A DNA stretch of 64,000 nt from Bradyrhizobium sp. SZCCHNS1050 (GCF_032484785.1 NZ_JAUETR010000003.1:124001-188000), one strand, 5' to 3'. Positions 1 to 10,382 are shown, counted from the stretch's first letter. Notes: a model not told the origin generated them from the letters alone. Made by a program: numbers and translations.

Positions 1-273
1 ACCTTTCGCTTCGATCCGTCGCGTGGCTACCTGCCGCTTCTGAAGGATCGTCCGACGCTGGTGATCCTCGCCAGCGGCGGCGACTTCACCACCGGCATCA
101 GCCGGGGGCGTACTGACCTCGCGACGCCCTATTTGCGCGAGGCGCTGCGCTTCATGGGCCTTCGCGACCTGCACTTCGTGGCGATCGGGCCGACCAGCGG
201 GCCGGCGGCGCACACCGGCGTGGCGCGTGAGCGGGCGCACAGGCGGCTCGTCGAGATGGCCGCGCGATTTTGA
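1..273 (+). CDS. azoR: FMN-dependent NADH-azoreductase, C-terminal fragment
   Basis: The reading frame is open from the first base and ends at a TGA at 271-273, so only about the last 90 residues are present. The fragment reads like the C-terminal half of the flavodoxin-fold AzoR family: a central beta strand followed by a glycine patch (LVILASGGDF), the GRTDLATPYLREAL stretch, and the FVAIGPTSGPA segment near the flavin. The family uses NADH to reduce azo compounds and quinones in the cytosol. It converges on nosX, with about 105 bases between the two stops. The true start lies outside the window. Confidence 0.8.
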   Translation, partial: TFRFDPSRGYLPLLKDRPTLVILASGGDFTTGISRGRTDLATPYLREALRFMGLRDLHFVAIGPTSGPAAHTGVARERAHRRLVEMAARF

Positions 274-378
274 CGAGGCAGCCGCGCGGCGCGCATCAGG
301 TCCTAGCAGCAAGCGGTGCGGCCTTCGACCGGCGACCGTCGTCCTCTAGCCGCGCTCTCGACTGATTCGGCCGCGAAT

Positions 379-1377
379 TCAAGCGACAAGCTCGACTGTC
401 GCTCCGGTCGCGTCGATCAGGTGAACACGTTCGACCTCGGTGCGGGGCAGCAGGGCACGAATCTCAGGCTCCGACATCAGGCTGAAGGCGGTCGAGAGCG
501 CGTCTGCCGCCGTTGCATTGCCGGCGACCGTGGTCACGCTGCGATAGCGCTGCGCACAGCCGCCGTCGTGCGGATCGAACAGATGATTGAAGCGGCCTCG
601 CGGATCGAAGCGGAAGCCATAGGCGCCCGATGTCGATACGGCGCGATCGATGATCGGAAGCAGTGCAGCGGTCCGGTCGGGAATGTCCGGATCGGCGATT
701 GCGATCTCCCAGGGCCGTGCATCCGGCCGTGCGCCGATGGCGCGGGCTTCGCCCATGTCGACCAGGCTGTGCTGCACGCCCTCGCTGCGCAGGAGCTCGA
801 CGATCCGGTCCGTGACATAGCCCTGCGCGATGCCATTGAGGGTGAGCGCCATGCCGCGCGGCATGACGATGCGATCGCGGCTGACGCTGAGCCGCTGATG
901 GCCGACCCGCGCCAGCGCCTCTTGCACGGCCGCTTGCGGCGGCCCGTCGGGATTGGCATGCGGGCGCGAAAAATGATCGGCATAGAGCGTCCACAGCGGT
1001 TGCACCGTCGGGTCGAAGCGGCCGTCGGTCATCGCGGCGTAGCGCTGCGAGCGTGTGAGGATGTCGACCAGCTCGGGCGCGGGGTCCACCAGCACACCGG
1101 TGCGGTTCAGCGTCACCAGCGCCGATTGCTCCAGATACAGGCTGAACAGGCGCTCGAGCCGCCGGGCTTCGCCGATCGACACCGTGATCAGCCGTTCGGC
1201 TTCCTGCCGGTCGCGGTGATGAAGCTTGATCGTGGCGACGGCGCCGAGCAGCGTGCCGCGCCATTCGACCGATCCGCTTGTGCTGTCGGCCGCCTGCGCC
1301 CAGGAAGGAGCAACCGCGAGACCCGCCAATGCGGCGCTGATGCGGATGAAGCGCCGGCGCGAGAGGTAAAGTGTCAT
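379..1377 (-). CDS. nosX: NosX, ApbE-like periplasmic flavin transferase for N2O respiration
   Basis: 332 residues. NosX belongs to the ApbE family of FAD:protein FMN transferases and is thought to flavinylate the periplasmic domain of NosR. The N-terminus has a twin-arginine signal (SRRRFIRIS, residues 6-14) followed by a hydrophobic stretch and an AQA cleavage site. ApbE features include the VDMGEARAIG segment and the late FNHLFDPHDGG and ADALSTAFSLM motifs. The ATG at 1377 overlaps the nosL stop (ATGA), so translation is coupled and the longer open frame upstream is not used. It is the last gene of the nos operon. Confidence 0.92.
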   Translation of the reverse strand: MTLYLSRRRFIRISAALAGLAVAPSWAQAADSTSGSVEWRGTLLGAVATIKLHHRDRQEAERLITVSIGEARRLERLFSLYLEQSALVTLNRTGVLVDPAPELVDILTRSQRYAAMTDGRFDPTVQPLWTLYADHFSRPHANPDGPPQAAVQEALARVGHQRLSVSRDRIVMPRGMALTLNGIAQGYVTDRIVELLRSEGVQHSLVDMGEARAIGARPDARPWEIAIADPDIPDRTAALLPIIDRAVSTSGAYGFRFDPRGRFNHLFDPHDGGCAQRYRSVTTVAGNATAADALSTAFSLMSEPEIRALLPRTEVERVHLIDATGATVELVA

Positions 1378-1931
1378 CGCTGGACTCCCGTGGTTTGCTT
1401 CGAACCCGGCTCGGCCAGACCGGCGTTGTCGTCGGCGGAGCTCAGCACGTAGTCGCGGGGCACCTCGGTGAAGCCGACGATGCGGCCGCCGTGCTCGGCA
1501 GCGAACCGCTCGGCCGCGGTCCGATCCGAGAACGGCACCGCCTCGTCGCTGCCCATGCCGCTCCTGACCCGGCTGCCGATCACGAACACCGCCTTGCGCG
1601 CCTCGACCCAATTGTCGGCGCCCGGATTGTCCCAGCTCGCGGCTTTGCCCATGTCGGAGACGTAGATCGCCTGGATGTCCTTGGGCTCGTCGGGCAGCAT
1701 CGTGAAGGCGATGGCGTCACGCGCGGAGGAGAACCAGACCGGTTCGATCAGGCTGGCGGCGAAGATCTGTCCCTTGGGGCCAGAATGCTCGAGCAGATTC
1801 ATGCCGCAATAATGCCCGATCGCCTCCGCCGTCAGCTTGATCGGCGGCGGCGGCGCGGCCGCCTGCCTGTCGTTGCAGGCGGCAAGCGCAAAGGCGGCGA
1901 TGAGCAAGCCGGCGAAAGCGAGGCGTTTCAT
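1374..1931 (-). CDS. nosL: NosL, copper-chaperone lipoprotein
   Basis: 185 residues. NosL is an outer-membrane-anchored lipoprotein that binds Cu(I) and delivers copper to the NosZ CuZ centre. A lipobox (ALAAC) ends the signal peptide near residue 18. The conserved CGM copper site appears in HYCGMNLLEHSGPKG, followed by the SDMGKAASWDNPGADNW region typical of the family. The gene overlaps nosY upstream and nosX downstream by four bases each (ATGA). The longer in-frame extension upstream lies inside nosY and is not the gene. Confidence 0.94.
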   Translation of the reverse strand: MKRLAFAGLLIAAFALAACNDRQAAAPPPPIKLTAEAIGHYCGMNLLEHSGPKGQIFAASLIEPVWFSSARDAIAFTMLPDEPKDIQAIYVSDMGKAASWDNPGADNWVEARKAVFVIGSRVRSGMGSDEAVPFSDRTAAERFAAEHGGRIVGFTEVPRDYVLSSADDNAGLAEPGSKQTTGVQR

Positions 1932-2758
1932 AGCTCCCTCCGGGAGAAGGCCAGCGCGGCGCCGGCGAGCGGCACCAACGTCCAAAGCACCAGCGCTGTG
2001 AGCAACACCTGCACCGACAGCGTGCTGCTGCCGGCGAGCCCGGCCATGCCGGAGAACAGGCTGACATTGGCGAAGCCGGTCAGGTTGAACAGCCGGTAGG
2101 CGTCGGTCGGGTTGAGCAGCAGCAGCGCGCTGAGCACGCCGCCGGAAACGTTGCGGCCCTGATCGATCACGAGAAGGCCGAGCAGCGCCATGTCGTAGAT
2201 CAGGACGAGCACGAGCCACAGGCCGATGCTGACCCCCGCTGCGGTGCCGCGGTCGCGCACCACTGCACTGACGAGATAGCCGATCGCGACGAACACCGCG
2301 CCAAGCAGAACGGAGGAGCCGATCATCGCGGCGAAGGCCGCGAGCCCGTCACTGTCGAAGTGACTGCCGGCGATCAGCAGCGCTACGGCAGCGGCGCCAT
2401 AGCCGAGGCAGGTCGCGAAGGCGAGCACCGCGAGATGACCGAGGAACTTGCCGAGCAGCACCTGCCAGCGCGCCACGGGATAGCTGAGCAGCAGCAGCAT
2501 GGTGCCGCGCTCCATGTCTCCGACGATGGCGTCGTGCGAGATCAGAAGCGCGATCAGCGGGATCAGGAAGATGGTCAGGCTCGACAGGCTGACGATGACG
2601 ACGTCGAGCGCGCGCGCGCCCACGGTGCCGGTCGGTGCGCTGCCGAGAAAGGTCAGCGACAGCGCGAGCCCCGCCAGCAGCAGGGTCGACGCCAGCACCC
2701 AGCGATTGCGGATCGCCTGCTGGATTTCCTTCGCGGCGATGGTGATCACGGCATTCAT
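1928..2758 (-). CDS. nosY: NosY, ABC-2 type permease of the NosDFY complex
   Basis: 276 residues. NosY is the membrane subunit of the NosFY ABC transporter that works with periplasmic NosD in maturing the CuZ centre of nitrous oxide reductase. The sequence has about six hydrophobic helices, beginning with RWVLASTLLLAGLALSLTFL and ending with a helix before the basic tail FSRREL. The segment HDAIVGDMERGTMLLLLSYP is characteristic of ABC-2/NosY permeases. Its ATG overlaps the nosF stop by four bases. Confidence 0.94.
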   Translation of the reverse strand: MNAVITIAAKEIQQAIRNRWVLASTLLLAGLALSLTFLGSAPTGTVGARALDVVIVSLSSLTIFLIPLIALLISHDAIVGDMERGTMLLLLSYPVARWQVLLGKFLGHLAVLAFATCLGYGAAAVALLIAGSHFDSDGLAAFAAMIGSSVLLGAVFVAIGYLVSAVVRDRGTAAGVSIGLWLVLVLIYDMALLGLLVIDQGRNVSGGVLSALLLLNPTDAYRLFNLTGFANVSLFSGMAGLAGSSTLSVQVLLTALVLWTLVPLAGAALAFSRREL

Positions 2759-3675
2759 TGCGAACGCTCCGCGTGGCGCAGGAAATGCGCGTAGAGCTCG
2801 TCGAGATTGGGCGGGATGAGCTCGAGATCCTGCACGGCGGTGCCGTCGGCCGTCGCACGGCGCAGCAGAGCGATCTTCTCGTCCTGCGCTGCGTCGATCT
2901 CGACGATGTGGCCATTGACCCGACGATAGGAGGTCGCCTCCGGCAGCCAGGAGGGCCGGCCGGATGGCGGCAGCTCAGCGACCTTTACCCGGATCCGGGT
3001 CGGCAGTCGCGCGAGGCGGCGCAACTCGTCGAGCGTGCCGTCGGCGACCTTGAGTCCCTTGTTCATGATGATGACACGGCCGGCCCGCTCCTCCAGCTCG
3101 GTCAGCGCATGCGATGACAGCAGCACCGTCGTGCCCTCGGCGGCGAGCTTCTGGATCACCTCGTAGAACGTCTGGCGCAGCTCGGGATCGAGACCGGTGG
3201 TCGGCTCGTCCAGCAGCAGCACGCGTGGCCGGCCGATCAGCGCCTGTGCCAAGCCGAGGCGCTGGCGCATGCCCTTCGAGTAGGTATTGACGCGGCGTCC
3301 GGCAGCGTCGCCCAGCCCGACGACATCGAGCAGCGCCAGCGCGCCCTTCACAGGCTCGCGCTTGAGGCGGGCGTAGAAGCTCTGCGTCTCGCGGCCGGTG
3401 AGCGCGGCATCGAAGGCGACGTTCTCCGGCAGATAGCCGAGCCGACGCCGCGAGGAGAACTCGCCCGCGGCCGGGTTTTCGCCGAGCAGCGCGATCGCGC
3501 CCTTGGTCGGTCGGATCAGGCCGAGCATCATCTTCATCAGCGTGGTCTTGCCGGCGCCGTTGTGGCCGATCAGGGCCACCATCTCCCCGGCCGCGAGATC
3601 GAACGACACGCCCTTGACGGCTTCGACCTTGCCGTAGTGCTTGATCACGTCGGCGATATGGACGGTCGCGCTCAT
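2755..3675 (-). CDS. nosF: NosF, ATPase of the NosDFY complex
   Basis: 306 residues, cytoplasmic ABC ATPase. Visible motifs are Walker A GHNGAGKTT (about residues 38-46), the signature YSKGMRQRLGLAQAL, Walker B VLLLDEPTTGLD and the switch region LLSSHALTELE. It energises NosY and NosD for CuZ assembly. The ATG overlaps the nosD stop (ATGA), and its own stop overlaps nosY in the same way. Confidence 0.95.
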   Translation of the reverse strand: MSATVHIADVIKHYGKVEAVKGVSFDLAAGEMVALIGHNGAGKTTLMKMMLGLIRPTKGAIALLGENPAAGEFSSRRRLGYLPENVAFDAALTGRETQSFYARLKREPVKGALALLDVVGLGDAAGRRVNTYSKGMRQRLGLAQALIGRPRVLLLDEPTTGLDPELRQTFYEVIQKLAAEGTTVLLSSHALTELEERAGRVIIMNKGLKVADGTLDELRRLARLPTRIRVKVAELPPSGRPSWLPEATSYRRVNGHIVEIDAAQDEKIALLRRATADGTAVQDLELIPPNLDELYAHFLRHAERSQ

Positions 3676-5063
3676 CGGGCGCTGCTCCTAGCGGCAGTGC
3701 GGCGCGCCGGCGGTGGCGACATCAGCGGATGGCTGTCGACCACGCCGCCGGGCAGGATCGCCGGGAACTGCGCCTGTGCCCAGCGGATCACCTGCACGGC
3801 CGGACTGTTGATCAGGACCTTGGCGGCCGGCGCGGTCCACAGCACGCGGTCGATCAGATCATTCGGCCGGTAGGCGGTGTCGGCAACGCCGTCGCCGTTG
3901 AGGTCGAAGCCCGGGTTGTCGCTCCAATAATTGCCGCGGCCGTCTTTCGACCAGTCGAGATGGCGGGTGCCGACATACTTGATCTGGCTGGCATTGTTGA
4001 CGAAGGCATTGCCCCTGATGTCGTTGCCCTCGGAGCCGGCGGTAAAGTGAACGCCGATCTCGCACCCTTCGAACCAGTTGTCAGTGATATGGTTGTTGTT
4101 GGTGTTGTAGATGAACACGCATTTCTCGGGACCGGGACGGGCGCCGGCGGTCGGCGTGGCCGTGCTCGCATCGGCCTGCGGCACGCCTTCGTCGGTGCCG
4201 CGGTTCTCCGCGGTGGCCCAGCGCTCTGCCGGCTGCAGCCCACCGATCACGCTGTTGCCGGCGATCTGCGAGCCGTTGGCCGCGTTGAACAGCAAGCCGC
4301 GGTCGCGGTCGTGATCCGAGACGTTATCCCTCACGACGAGCGCCTTGGAGAACATCATCGCATAGCCGATGATGTTGCGGGTCGAGACGTTGCCGGAGAT
4401 TTCGCTGTCGTTGGTGTACATGAAGTGGACCGCGAAGCGCAGGTCGCTGAAGCGATTGCCGCTGAAGACGTTGTTGCGGCTGGTGATGGCGAACACGCCA
4501 TCGCGGCCGTACCGGAATTGGTTGTCGATCACCTTGGCGCCCGGCGCGTTCCAGACGGAGACGCCGTTGCCGGTGACGCCGCCGCGCGTCGCGCGCAGGC
4601 CGATGATGCTGTTGTGACGGACCATGGCGTTGGCTGATCCGTGCAGATAGACGCCGAACAGATTGCCCTCCATCTGGTTGTTCTCGATCAGCGTGTCGTG
4701 CGCGCCCTGGTCGACGAAGATGCCGGAATCCATCTGCTCAAGCGAGCGGCCGGAGCCTTTGATGACGAAACCTCGAATGACGGTACCCGGTGCCATGACG
4801 GTGATGACGCTCCCACGGCCGTCGCCGGTGATCACGGCGCCATGCGCGCCGGTCAGTGTCAGGCGACGGGTGATCCGCAGCGGCCCGTGATAGGTGCCTG
4901 CGGCCAGCGCGATCTCATCGCCCTCGGCCGCGCGATCGAGCACGTCCTGCAAGTCGGCAATGTCGGCCGCGACCGCTCGTGTCGCCGCTGTTGCGCGGAA
5001 GGGCAGGCTGGCGACGACGAGCGCCGCCAGCCCCAGAGTCTTGATATGGCGCATGCGCCGCAT
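3672..5063 (-). CDS. nosD: NosD, periplasmic beta-helix copper-maturation protein
   Basis: 463 residues. A signal peptide (about residues 1-27, ending FRATA-ATRA) leads into a right-handed beta-helix of the CASH/NosD type, with many short repeats rich in Asn and Gly such as NNQMEGNLFGVYL, NQFRYGRDGVF and NVFSGNRFSDL. NosD passes copper, received from NosL, to NosZ as part of the NosDFY machine. The start lies 3 bases after the nosZ stop. An alternative ATG lies three codons downstream. Confidence 0.94.
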   Translation of the reverse strand: MRRMRHIKTLGLAALVVASLPFRATAATRAVAADIADLQDVLDRAAEGDEIALAAGTYHGPLRITRRLTLTGAHGAVITGDGRGSVITVMAPGTVIRGFVIKGSGRSLEQMDSGIFVDQGAHDTLIENNQMEGNLFGVYLHGSANAMVRHNSIIGLRATRGGVTGNGVSVWNAPGAKVIDNQFRYGRDGVFAITSRNNVFSGNRFSDLRFAVHFMYTNDSEISGNVSTRNIIGYAMMFSKALVVRDNVSDHDRDRGLLFNAANGSQIAGNSVIGGLQPAERWATAENRGTDEGVPQADASTATPTAGARPGPEKCVFIYNTNNNHITDNWFEGCEIGVHFTAGSEGNDIRGNAFVNNASQIKYVGTRHLDWSKDGRGNYWSDNPGFDLNGDGVADTAYRPNDLIDRVLWTAPAAKVLINSPAVQVIRWAQAQFPAILPGGVVDSHPLMSPPPARRTAARSSAR

Positions 5064-5066
5064 CGC

Positions 5067-6992
5067 TCACGCGTTCCGCGGCGAGACCAGCATGCGTCCG
5101 CGCATTTCCATGTGCATGGCGTGGCAGAACCATGTGCAGAAATACCAGTACACGCCGGGCTTGTCGGCGATGAACGTCACCGACGAGGTCTGCTGCGGAT
5201 CGATCTCCATGTTGACGCCGTAGTTGACGATGCAGAAGCCGTGCACCAGATCCTCGACGTCGTCGATGTTGGTGACATAGACCGTCACCTCGTCGCCCTG
5301 CTTGACCTCGAACTTTTCGAGCGCGTAGGCGGGCGCGCTGGACCACATGTAGACGCGCACCTTGTTGCCGTCGCGGATCACCTTGGCGTCGCTCTCCAGC
5401 GTGACGCCGTCGGCTGCGGCCTGCTTGCGGGCGTCGGCGAAGAACGGGTCGTCGCGTTTCCAGATCGAGGTCACGCGGCCCTCGAGCTTGGAGCGGTGCA
5501 CGATCACGGCGTCATGCGGCTCAGCGAAGCTCGGGCCGTCATGCACCAGCTCCATCTTGTCGCCGGAGATGTCGATCAGCTGGTCGTTCTCCGGCTTGAG
5601 CGGGCCGACATTCAGGAAGCGATCCTTGGAGAACTTGTTCAGCGACAGCAGCCATTTGCCGTCGGCTTCCTTGGTCTCGCCCATCGAGGCGTGGTTGTGG
5701 CCCGGCTGATAGTGGACGTCGAGCTTCTGGATGATGGGGTTGACCTTCTCGCCCTTGAAGGCGCGCTTGGCGAGATCGAGGCTCCATTTGCAGACCTGGC
5801 TGTCAAGGAACAGCGTGGTGTAGGCGTTGCCCCGGCCGTCGAAGGCGGTGTGCAGCGGCCCGAGGCCGAGCTCCGGCTCGGCCACGACGACGTCGCGCGG
5901 CTTGATCTTGTCGTCGAACAGGTTGTCGATCAGGCGGACGTCGATCACCGTGACCGTCGGCGCCAGCTTGCCATTGGCGACGACGTGGATGCCATCGGGG
6001 GCCGTGTTGAGGCCATGCGGACTGTTGGAGACCGGCACGTAGCGCGTGTAAGGCGATCCTTTGCGGCCGTCGATCACGGGAACGCCGTTCATCTCCTTGA
6101 AGTCGCCCTTCTTGACGGCCTCCTCGATGCGCTTGATGTTGAAGATCGTGACCCAGTCCTGTTCGCTTGCCGTCATCTCGGCCAGGGTGACGCCCTTCTC
6201 CGAGTTGTAGCAGGTCGAGAACGCATATTTGCCCTGGTAGTCGCAGTCGGTGTTGTCGAGATTGCCGTCGACGATCACCTGCCAGGCGACCTTCATGGTG
6301 TCGCCGTCGACGGCCGAGAACATCGACCAGTATTTCGACTTGTCGTCGAGCACCTTGCCGTCGTTCGGCAGCGGCACCTCATATTCGCCGTTGCAGAAAA
6401 CGTAACCGGTGCGCGGGAACTTCTGCGGACGCATGCCGTGGATGGTGTACTGGTTCGGCAGCTCGATGATCTTGTCGCATTTCATCACGTCGGTGCGAAT
6501 GCGGGCGAGCCGGGTGTTGGCCTTGTCGTTGATGAAGATGTAGCGGCCGTCATATGTGCCGTTGGTGAACGACATGTGCGGATGGTGGCAGTCGCCGTTC
6601 ATCCAGATGCCGAGCCGGTCCTTGAGCCGTTCGCGCGTCTCGGGCAGCAGCCCCTCGGTCATGATCTTGCGGCTCTCGTTGGTCTGGCCCCAGCCGGTGG
6701 CGCTGCACCGGTTGAAGACCGGAATGCGCATCAGCTCGCGCATCGAGGGCATGCCAACGATCCGCAACTCGCCGGTCTGGCCGCTGGAGAAGAATACATA
6801 GTACTCGTCGAGCTGGCCGGGCGCGACCTCCGCCTTGCCGGCGCCTTGCGCCGGTCGCGACTGTGCGGCGGCCGGCGTGGTCTCGACGCTCTTGCCGAGG
6901 CCGATGCTGCCGGCAACGCCGGCCGCGCCGAGCGCGGCGGTGCCGACGATTTGTCGGCGGCTGAGTTTCGTCTGGTCGTCGTCGTGCGCCAT
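5067..6992 (-). CDS. nosZ: Nitrous oxide reductase, clade I (Tat-dependent)
   Basis: 641 residues. It is the periplasmic terminal reductase that converts N2O to N2 with a CuA electron-entry site and a tetranuclear CuZ site. The N-terminal [15 protein letters not shown] is a Tat signal, placing it in clade I. CuZ ligands are visible in [30 protein letters not shown] and EPHDAV. The C-terminal cupredoxin domain ends with the CuA motif [13 protein letters not shown]. The ATG at 6992 is chosen because AAGGAG lies 7 bases upstream; an open extension upstream overlaps nosR and lacks coding character. Confidence 0.97.
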   Translation of the reverse strand: MAHDDDQTKLSRRQIVGTAALGAAGVAGSIGLGKSVETTPAAAQSRPAQGAGKAEVAPGQLDEYYVFFSSGQTGELRIVGMPSMRELMRIPVFNRCSATGWGQTNESRKIMTEGLLPETRERLKDRLGIWMNGDCHHPHMSFTNGTYDGRYIFINDKANTRLARIRTDVMKCDKIIELPNQYTIHGMRPQKFPRTGYVFCNGEYEVPLPNDGKVLDDKSKYWSMFSAVDGDTMKVAWQVIVDGNLDNTDCDYQGKYAFSTCYNSEKGVTLAEMTASEQDWVTIFNIKRIEEAVKKGDFKEMNGVPVIDGRKGSPYTRYVPVSNSPHGLNTAPDGIHVVANGKLAPTVTVIDVRLIDNLFDDKIKPRDVVVAEPELGLGPLHTAFDGRGNAYTTLFLDSQVCKWSLDLAKRAFKGEKVNPIIQKLDVHYQPGHNHASMGETKEADGKWLLSLNKFSKDRFLNVGPLKPENDQLIDISGDKMELVHDGPSFAEPHDAVIVHRSKLEGRVTSIWKRDDPFFADARKQAAADGVTLESDAKVIRDGNKVRVYMWSSAPAYALEKFEVKQGDEVTVYVTNIDDVEDLVHGFCIVNYGVNMEIDPQQTSSVTFIADKPGVYWYFCTWFCHAMHMEMRGRMLVSPRNA

Positions 6993-7002
6993 CGTCGTCT
7001 CC

Positions 7003-9303
7003 TTATGATGGATGAGTGAGATCGTTGGATTGAGCCGGCGCCGTCGTCGGCCGACCGGCATGGGTGATCACGGTCTTTGGACCGGATTTGGCGGCGCGCA
7101 TCGACGGCGATGACATCGCCTCGAACTTCTCGCGCTTGAGCCGGACCTGGATCATGTGCGGACAGCGCTGATCGTCGTAGTAGAGCTCCTGGCAATGCAT
7201 GCAGTAGATGCATTCATTGACATTGATGTGTCCCTCGGGATGGATCGACTGCACCGGACATTCCTTGGCGCAGCGCTGGCAGGGCGAGCCGCACTCCTTC
7301 CAGCGACGCAGCCATTCGAAGGTGCGGATGCGTCCGGGAATCGCCAGCGCGGCGCCCAGCGGGCAGAGATAGCGGCAGAAGAAGCGTTCGATGAACAGGC
7401 CGATGCCGAGCAGCGCCGCGGCATACAGCACGAACGGCCAGCTGCGCGAGAATTTCAGGATGATCGCGGTCTTGAACGGCTCGACCTCCGCGACCTGCTC
7501 GGCGAGCGCGACCGAATACAGCGACAGCCCGAACAGGCCGAGGAAGATGATGTATTTGATCGGCCACAGCCGCTCATGCAGCCCCCAGGGCACCGTGATC
7601 TGCGGCACCTTGAGCCATTTTGCCACTGTGTTGGTCAGCTCCTGCAGCGCGCCGAACGGACAGAGCCAGCCGCAGAACGGCCCGCGGCCCCAGAACAGCA
7701 GTCCAGCCGCCGTTGCCGCCCACAGGATGAAGATCAAGGGCGCCGCGAGGAAGAACTCCCAATGGAAGCCGGTCAGCAGCGCGTTGACGAAGGTGACGAC
7801 GTTGACGACCGAGAGCTGGGCGTTGGCGTACCAGCCGAGCCAGACCAGCACGAACAGCAGATAGGTGCGGCGCACCCAGGTGTAGAGCCGGGGACGGCGC
7901 ACCAGAACGTTCTGGAAGAAGAAGATCCCTGTGAGCGCGGCCAGCGCCAGCGCGGTGATGCCGATGGAGACCGTCTGCGAGCGCCAGATGCGCATCCATA
8001 ACGGCTCCTCGGTGTCGTCGGCGACCGGTTGCGCCGTGGTCGGGGCGGGACGTGCGGACGTCGCCTTCGCTGCCGACACAGCGGGGCGCGTCTGCTGCTT
8101 CAAGTAGGCGTCGGGCACCGTGTAGTCGACATCGAATGTCAGGAACGCCTTGTCGTGGCTGCCTGTGCTTCGTTGCACCAGGAGCTGGAGCTGCCATGGC
8201 TCGGTCGGGTCGAGCGTGAATTCGGGCGGCGTGACGAACAGTCCGATCTCGCGCAGGGCAGGGGCGCCGGCGGCGGCCAGCGCACCGAGTCGCATGTGGT
8301 TCTTGTCGCGGAACCGCGTGCTTCCGCCCTCCTGCAGCACCTCGATACGGTCGAAGATGCCGCCTCGGACATAAGCGGAGCCCTTGAACGAGTAGACGCC
8401 GTCGCCGGCGACGACGATCGCCTGCTGTCCGGGCTGCAATCGCTGCTTGAGTCGCTGATAGCCCTCGTCGCCGAGCAGGCTGCGGCCGATCGTGGGCACG
8501 CTGGCCATGGCCACATAGAGATCGATGAAGGTGTCGCCGGCATCGCCGGGCTCCGGATTTTGCGCGGCCGCCGCATTGCCCGACTTGGCGAACGCGTCGT
8601 TGACGTCGCCGATGCTGAGATGCAGGCGCCGCACCGAGCCGTCGCCGAGCAGGCTGCTCCAGTCGCGGATCTCGCTCTTGTCGGGATCGACCGTCTTGGT
8701 CACGCCGGGCTGCGCTGCGGCGGCGCTCGCCGCTGAGCCGGCGCCGATGCGGCCGCTGCGGATCAGGCGCGTGGCGGCGCGCACGATGCTGTCGTGCATC
8801 ACCAGCACGGTGACCGTGGCACCTGAGACGATGTCGGCCTGCGGCGCATGTTCCGCGCCTTGCGCAATCGGCATCATGTCCTTGCCGAGCAGGCCGTTGA
8901 GTGCGGCAACGATGCGTGGCTGGGGAATGCCGATCAGCACGATGGGCTCTTTGTGATCGACCAGCTTCAGCCCGGTGATGACGCCCTTGGGATCGATGCC
9001 GACGAGGATGTGGATCGGCTTGCCCGAATAGCCGACGGAATTGGCGAAATCGGAGTTGAGATAGACGTAACCCTTGAGCTGATCGCCGCGATACACCGGC
9101 ATGATCGGCGGCTCGCCTTGCGGCTCGCCGAAACGATCCGCATCCGGGAACAGCTCACCCGGCGTGATCTTCGAGAGGTAGGTTGCGAGATCGCCGGCCG
9201 CATGTGCTGCGCGCGGGGCCGCGATCGCGCAGAACCCGATGAGGATTGCTACCAGGATAGCAGGCATGCGCCACCGATTGGTGGCGACATCACTCGCAAC
9301 CAT
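7003..9303 (-). CDS. nosR: NosR, membrane iron-sulfur flavoprotein for N2O respiration
   Basis: 766 residues. NosR is needed for nos expression and for electron delivery to NosZ. It has a signal peptide (ending AAHA) and a periplasmic FMN-binding domain with the covalent-flavin motif SGATVT (about residue 180). Several transmembrane helices follow from about residue 450, with two polyferredoxin-like CxxxCP motifs (FCGWLCP and FCRYLCP). Cytoplasmic ferredoxin cysteines are in CQRCAKECP and CIYCMHC. I prefer the ATG at 9303 because GAGG sits about 7 bases upstream. A GTG at 9309 is also in frame but overlaps that site. nosZ follows 10 bases after the stop. Confidence 0.94.
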   Translation of the reverse strand: MVASDVATNRWRMPAILVAILIGFCAIAAPRAAHAAGDLATYLSKITPGELFPDADRFGEPQGEPPIMPVYRGDQLKGYVYLNSDFANSVGYSGKPIHILVGIDPKGVITGLKLVDHKEPIVLIGIPQPRIVAALNGLLGKDMMPIAQGAEHAPQADIVSGATVTVLVMHDSIVRAATRLIRSGRIGAGSAASAAAAQPGVTKTVDPDKSEIRDWSSLLGDGSVRRLHLSIGDVNDAFAKSGNAAAAQNPEPGDAGDTFIDLYVAMASVPTIGRSLLGDEGYQRLKQRLQPGQQAIVVAGDGVYSFKGSAYVRGGIFDRIEVLQEGGSTRFRDKNHMRLGALAAAGAPALREIGLFVTPPEFTLDPTEPWQLQLLVQRSTGSHDKAFLTFDVDYTVPDAYLKQQTRPAVSAAKATSARPAPTTAQPVADDTEEPLWMRIWRSQTVSIGITALALAALTGIFFFQNVLVRRPRLYTWVRRTYLLFVLVWLGWYANAQLSVVNVVTFVNALLTGFHWEFFLAAPLIFILWAATAAGLLFWGRGPFCGWLCPFGALQELTNTVAKWLKVPQITVPWGLHERLWPIKYIIFLGLFGLSLYSVALAEQVAEVEPFKTAIILKFSRSWPFVLYAAALLGIGLFIERFFCRYLCPLGAALAIPGRIRTFEWLRRWKECGSPCQRCAKECPVQSIHPEGHINVNECIYCMHCQELYYDDQRCPHMIQVRLKREKFEAMSSPSMRAAKSGPKTVITHAGRPTTAPAQSNDLTHPS

Positions 9304-9468
9304 GATCACCTCAAGCGGAACGGACGGCCCGCGAAGGGGCCGTATTCCAGTCAGGACTGTTTCGGGGAAGGAAGGATCGTCGCCATTGACAATCCCTGAG
9401 CAAATAGAGTCGGGTTAAATTGACTCCTTATCGTGCCGGTTGTCTAGTGGGTCGCAATCCGACGGACG

Positions 9469-9482
9469 TTGCGCTGGATCAA
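9469..9482 (-). promoter_or_regulatory. FixK/FNR-type box with aligned -10 for nosR
   Basis: On the minus strand the site reads TTGATCCAGCGCAA, a 14-base match to the FNR/FixK/NnrR consensus TTG-N8-CAA. A -10-like hexamer TAGACA lies at 9446-9441 on the same strand. Its centre is 32 bases from the box centre, exactly the spacing of a class II (-41.5) activator promoter. The predicted start is near 9434, leaving a leader of about 130 bases before nosR. The box is also 31 bases upstream of the divergent ferritin-like gene and could serve both. Function is inferred from motif and spacing. Confidence 0.75.
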
Positions 9483-9512
9483 ACAAGCCAGGACAATCAG
9501 GCGGACCATCAT

Positions 9513-10382
9513 ATGTTGTTGACACGCACGCTCTCGCTCAAGTCGGAACCGGCCGGGAACCTGCATTCGATCGACGAGCTGTTCGCGCTCGCCAATGCGA
9601 TGGAGCAGGAGGCGGCCGATCGCTACGACGAGCTGTCCGGAGAGATGCAGCGTCAAGGCCGGCTCGATCTGGCCGCTGTCTTCGCGAGGCTGGCCGCGGC
9701 CGAGCGCGAGCATGTCGACAGTGTCGCGCAATGGTCGCAAGCGCGAACGGGGCGTGCCCCCGATGCGTCGCTGGTGCGCTGGCAACCACCGGAGACCTTT
9801 GAGCCTGGCGTGGCACGCGAAATCCAGGACTCGCGGCTGATGACGCCGTACCGCGCGCTGTCGATGGCGGTGCGCAACGAGGAGCGGGCCTTCGCGTTCT
9901 GGTCCTATCTTGCGGCATTTGCCGATGATCCCGAGGTCAAGAGGGCGTCCGAGGCGATGGCGCGAGAGGAACTCGGTCATGTCGCGACGCTGCGCAAGGA
10001 GCGGCGCCGTGCCTATCATCTTGAGACCGACGCCAGGCGCGCGGCGTCGGTGGCGTCGGACGCCGGCACGATCGACGCCGGCCGGCTGGAGCGTCGACTC
10101 GCCGAGTTGCTCGACGCGATGGCTGCGCGCGCCGCTGGCCGCCCGGCGGATCGCGTGCGCGAGCTTGCGCAGGAAGCCGCGGCAATGGCATCGGAGGTTG
10201 CGGACCTGTTGCGCCTGCCGGCTGGGCTCGCGCAAGCCGATGCAGCCGTGCTGGCGGAGGCGCTCGCGGACGCGTATCTGGAGCATGCGGAGCGAGCGAC
10301 CGAACCGGACCGGCTCGATCTGATGCAGCGGCTGGCGTCGCAGGCGATCGCCCGGCTGGCCTGGCTGCGGTCGCTCGGTTGA
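9513..10382 (+). CDS. Ferritin-like diiron protein (rubrerythrin family)
   Basis: 289 residues, no signal peptide, predicted cytoplasmic and mostly alpha-helical. Two ferritin-like half-bundles are visible. MEQEAADRYDEL supplies a first Glu and AAEREHVDSV the first ExxH; NEERAFAFWSYL and AREELGHVATL give the second Glu/ExxH pair, a typical diiron arrangement. The C-terminal 90 residues are Ala/Arg/Leu-rich helix without a rubredoxin domain. The ATG at 9513 is used; the frame is open back to 9420 but crosses the FNR/FixK box. Related proteins act in peroxide or iron handling, and no substrate can be assigned. Position next to nosR and behind the same box suggests expression in low oxygen. Confidence 0.75.
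   Translation: MLLTRTLSLKSEPAGNLHSIDELFALANAMEQEAADRYDELSGEMQRQGRLDLAAVFARLAAAEREHVDSVAQWSQARTGRAPDASLVRWQPPETFEPGVAREIQDSRLMTPYRALSMAVRNEERAFAFWSYLAAFADDPEVKRASEAMAREELGHVATLRKERRRAYHLETDARRAASVASDAGTIDAGRLERRLAELLDAMAARAAGRPADRVRELAQEAAAMASEVADLLRLPAGLAQADAAVLAEALADAYLEHAERATEPDRLDLMQRLASQAIARLAWLRSLG

Noticed and set aside
4641..7019. 792-residue plus-strand ORF
   Set aside because: It is antisense to nosD and nosZ and follows from the GC-rich codon pattern; the nosZ and nosD motifs on the other strand are decisive.
9386..9403. TTGAC...GCAA as a second FNR-like site upstream of nosR
   Set aside because: The half-sites are too far apart for a 14-base FNR/FixK box; the site at 9469 fits exactly.
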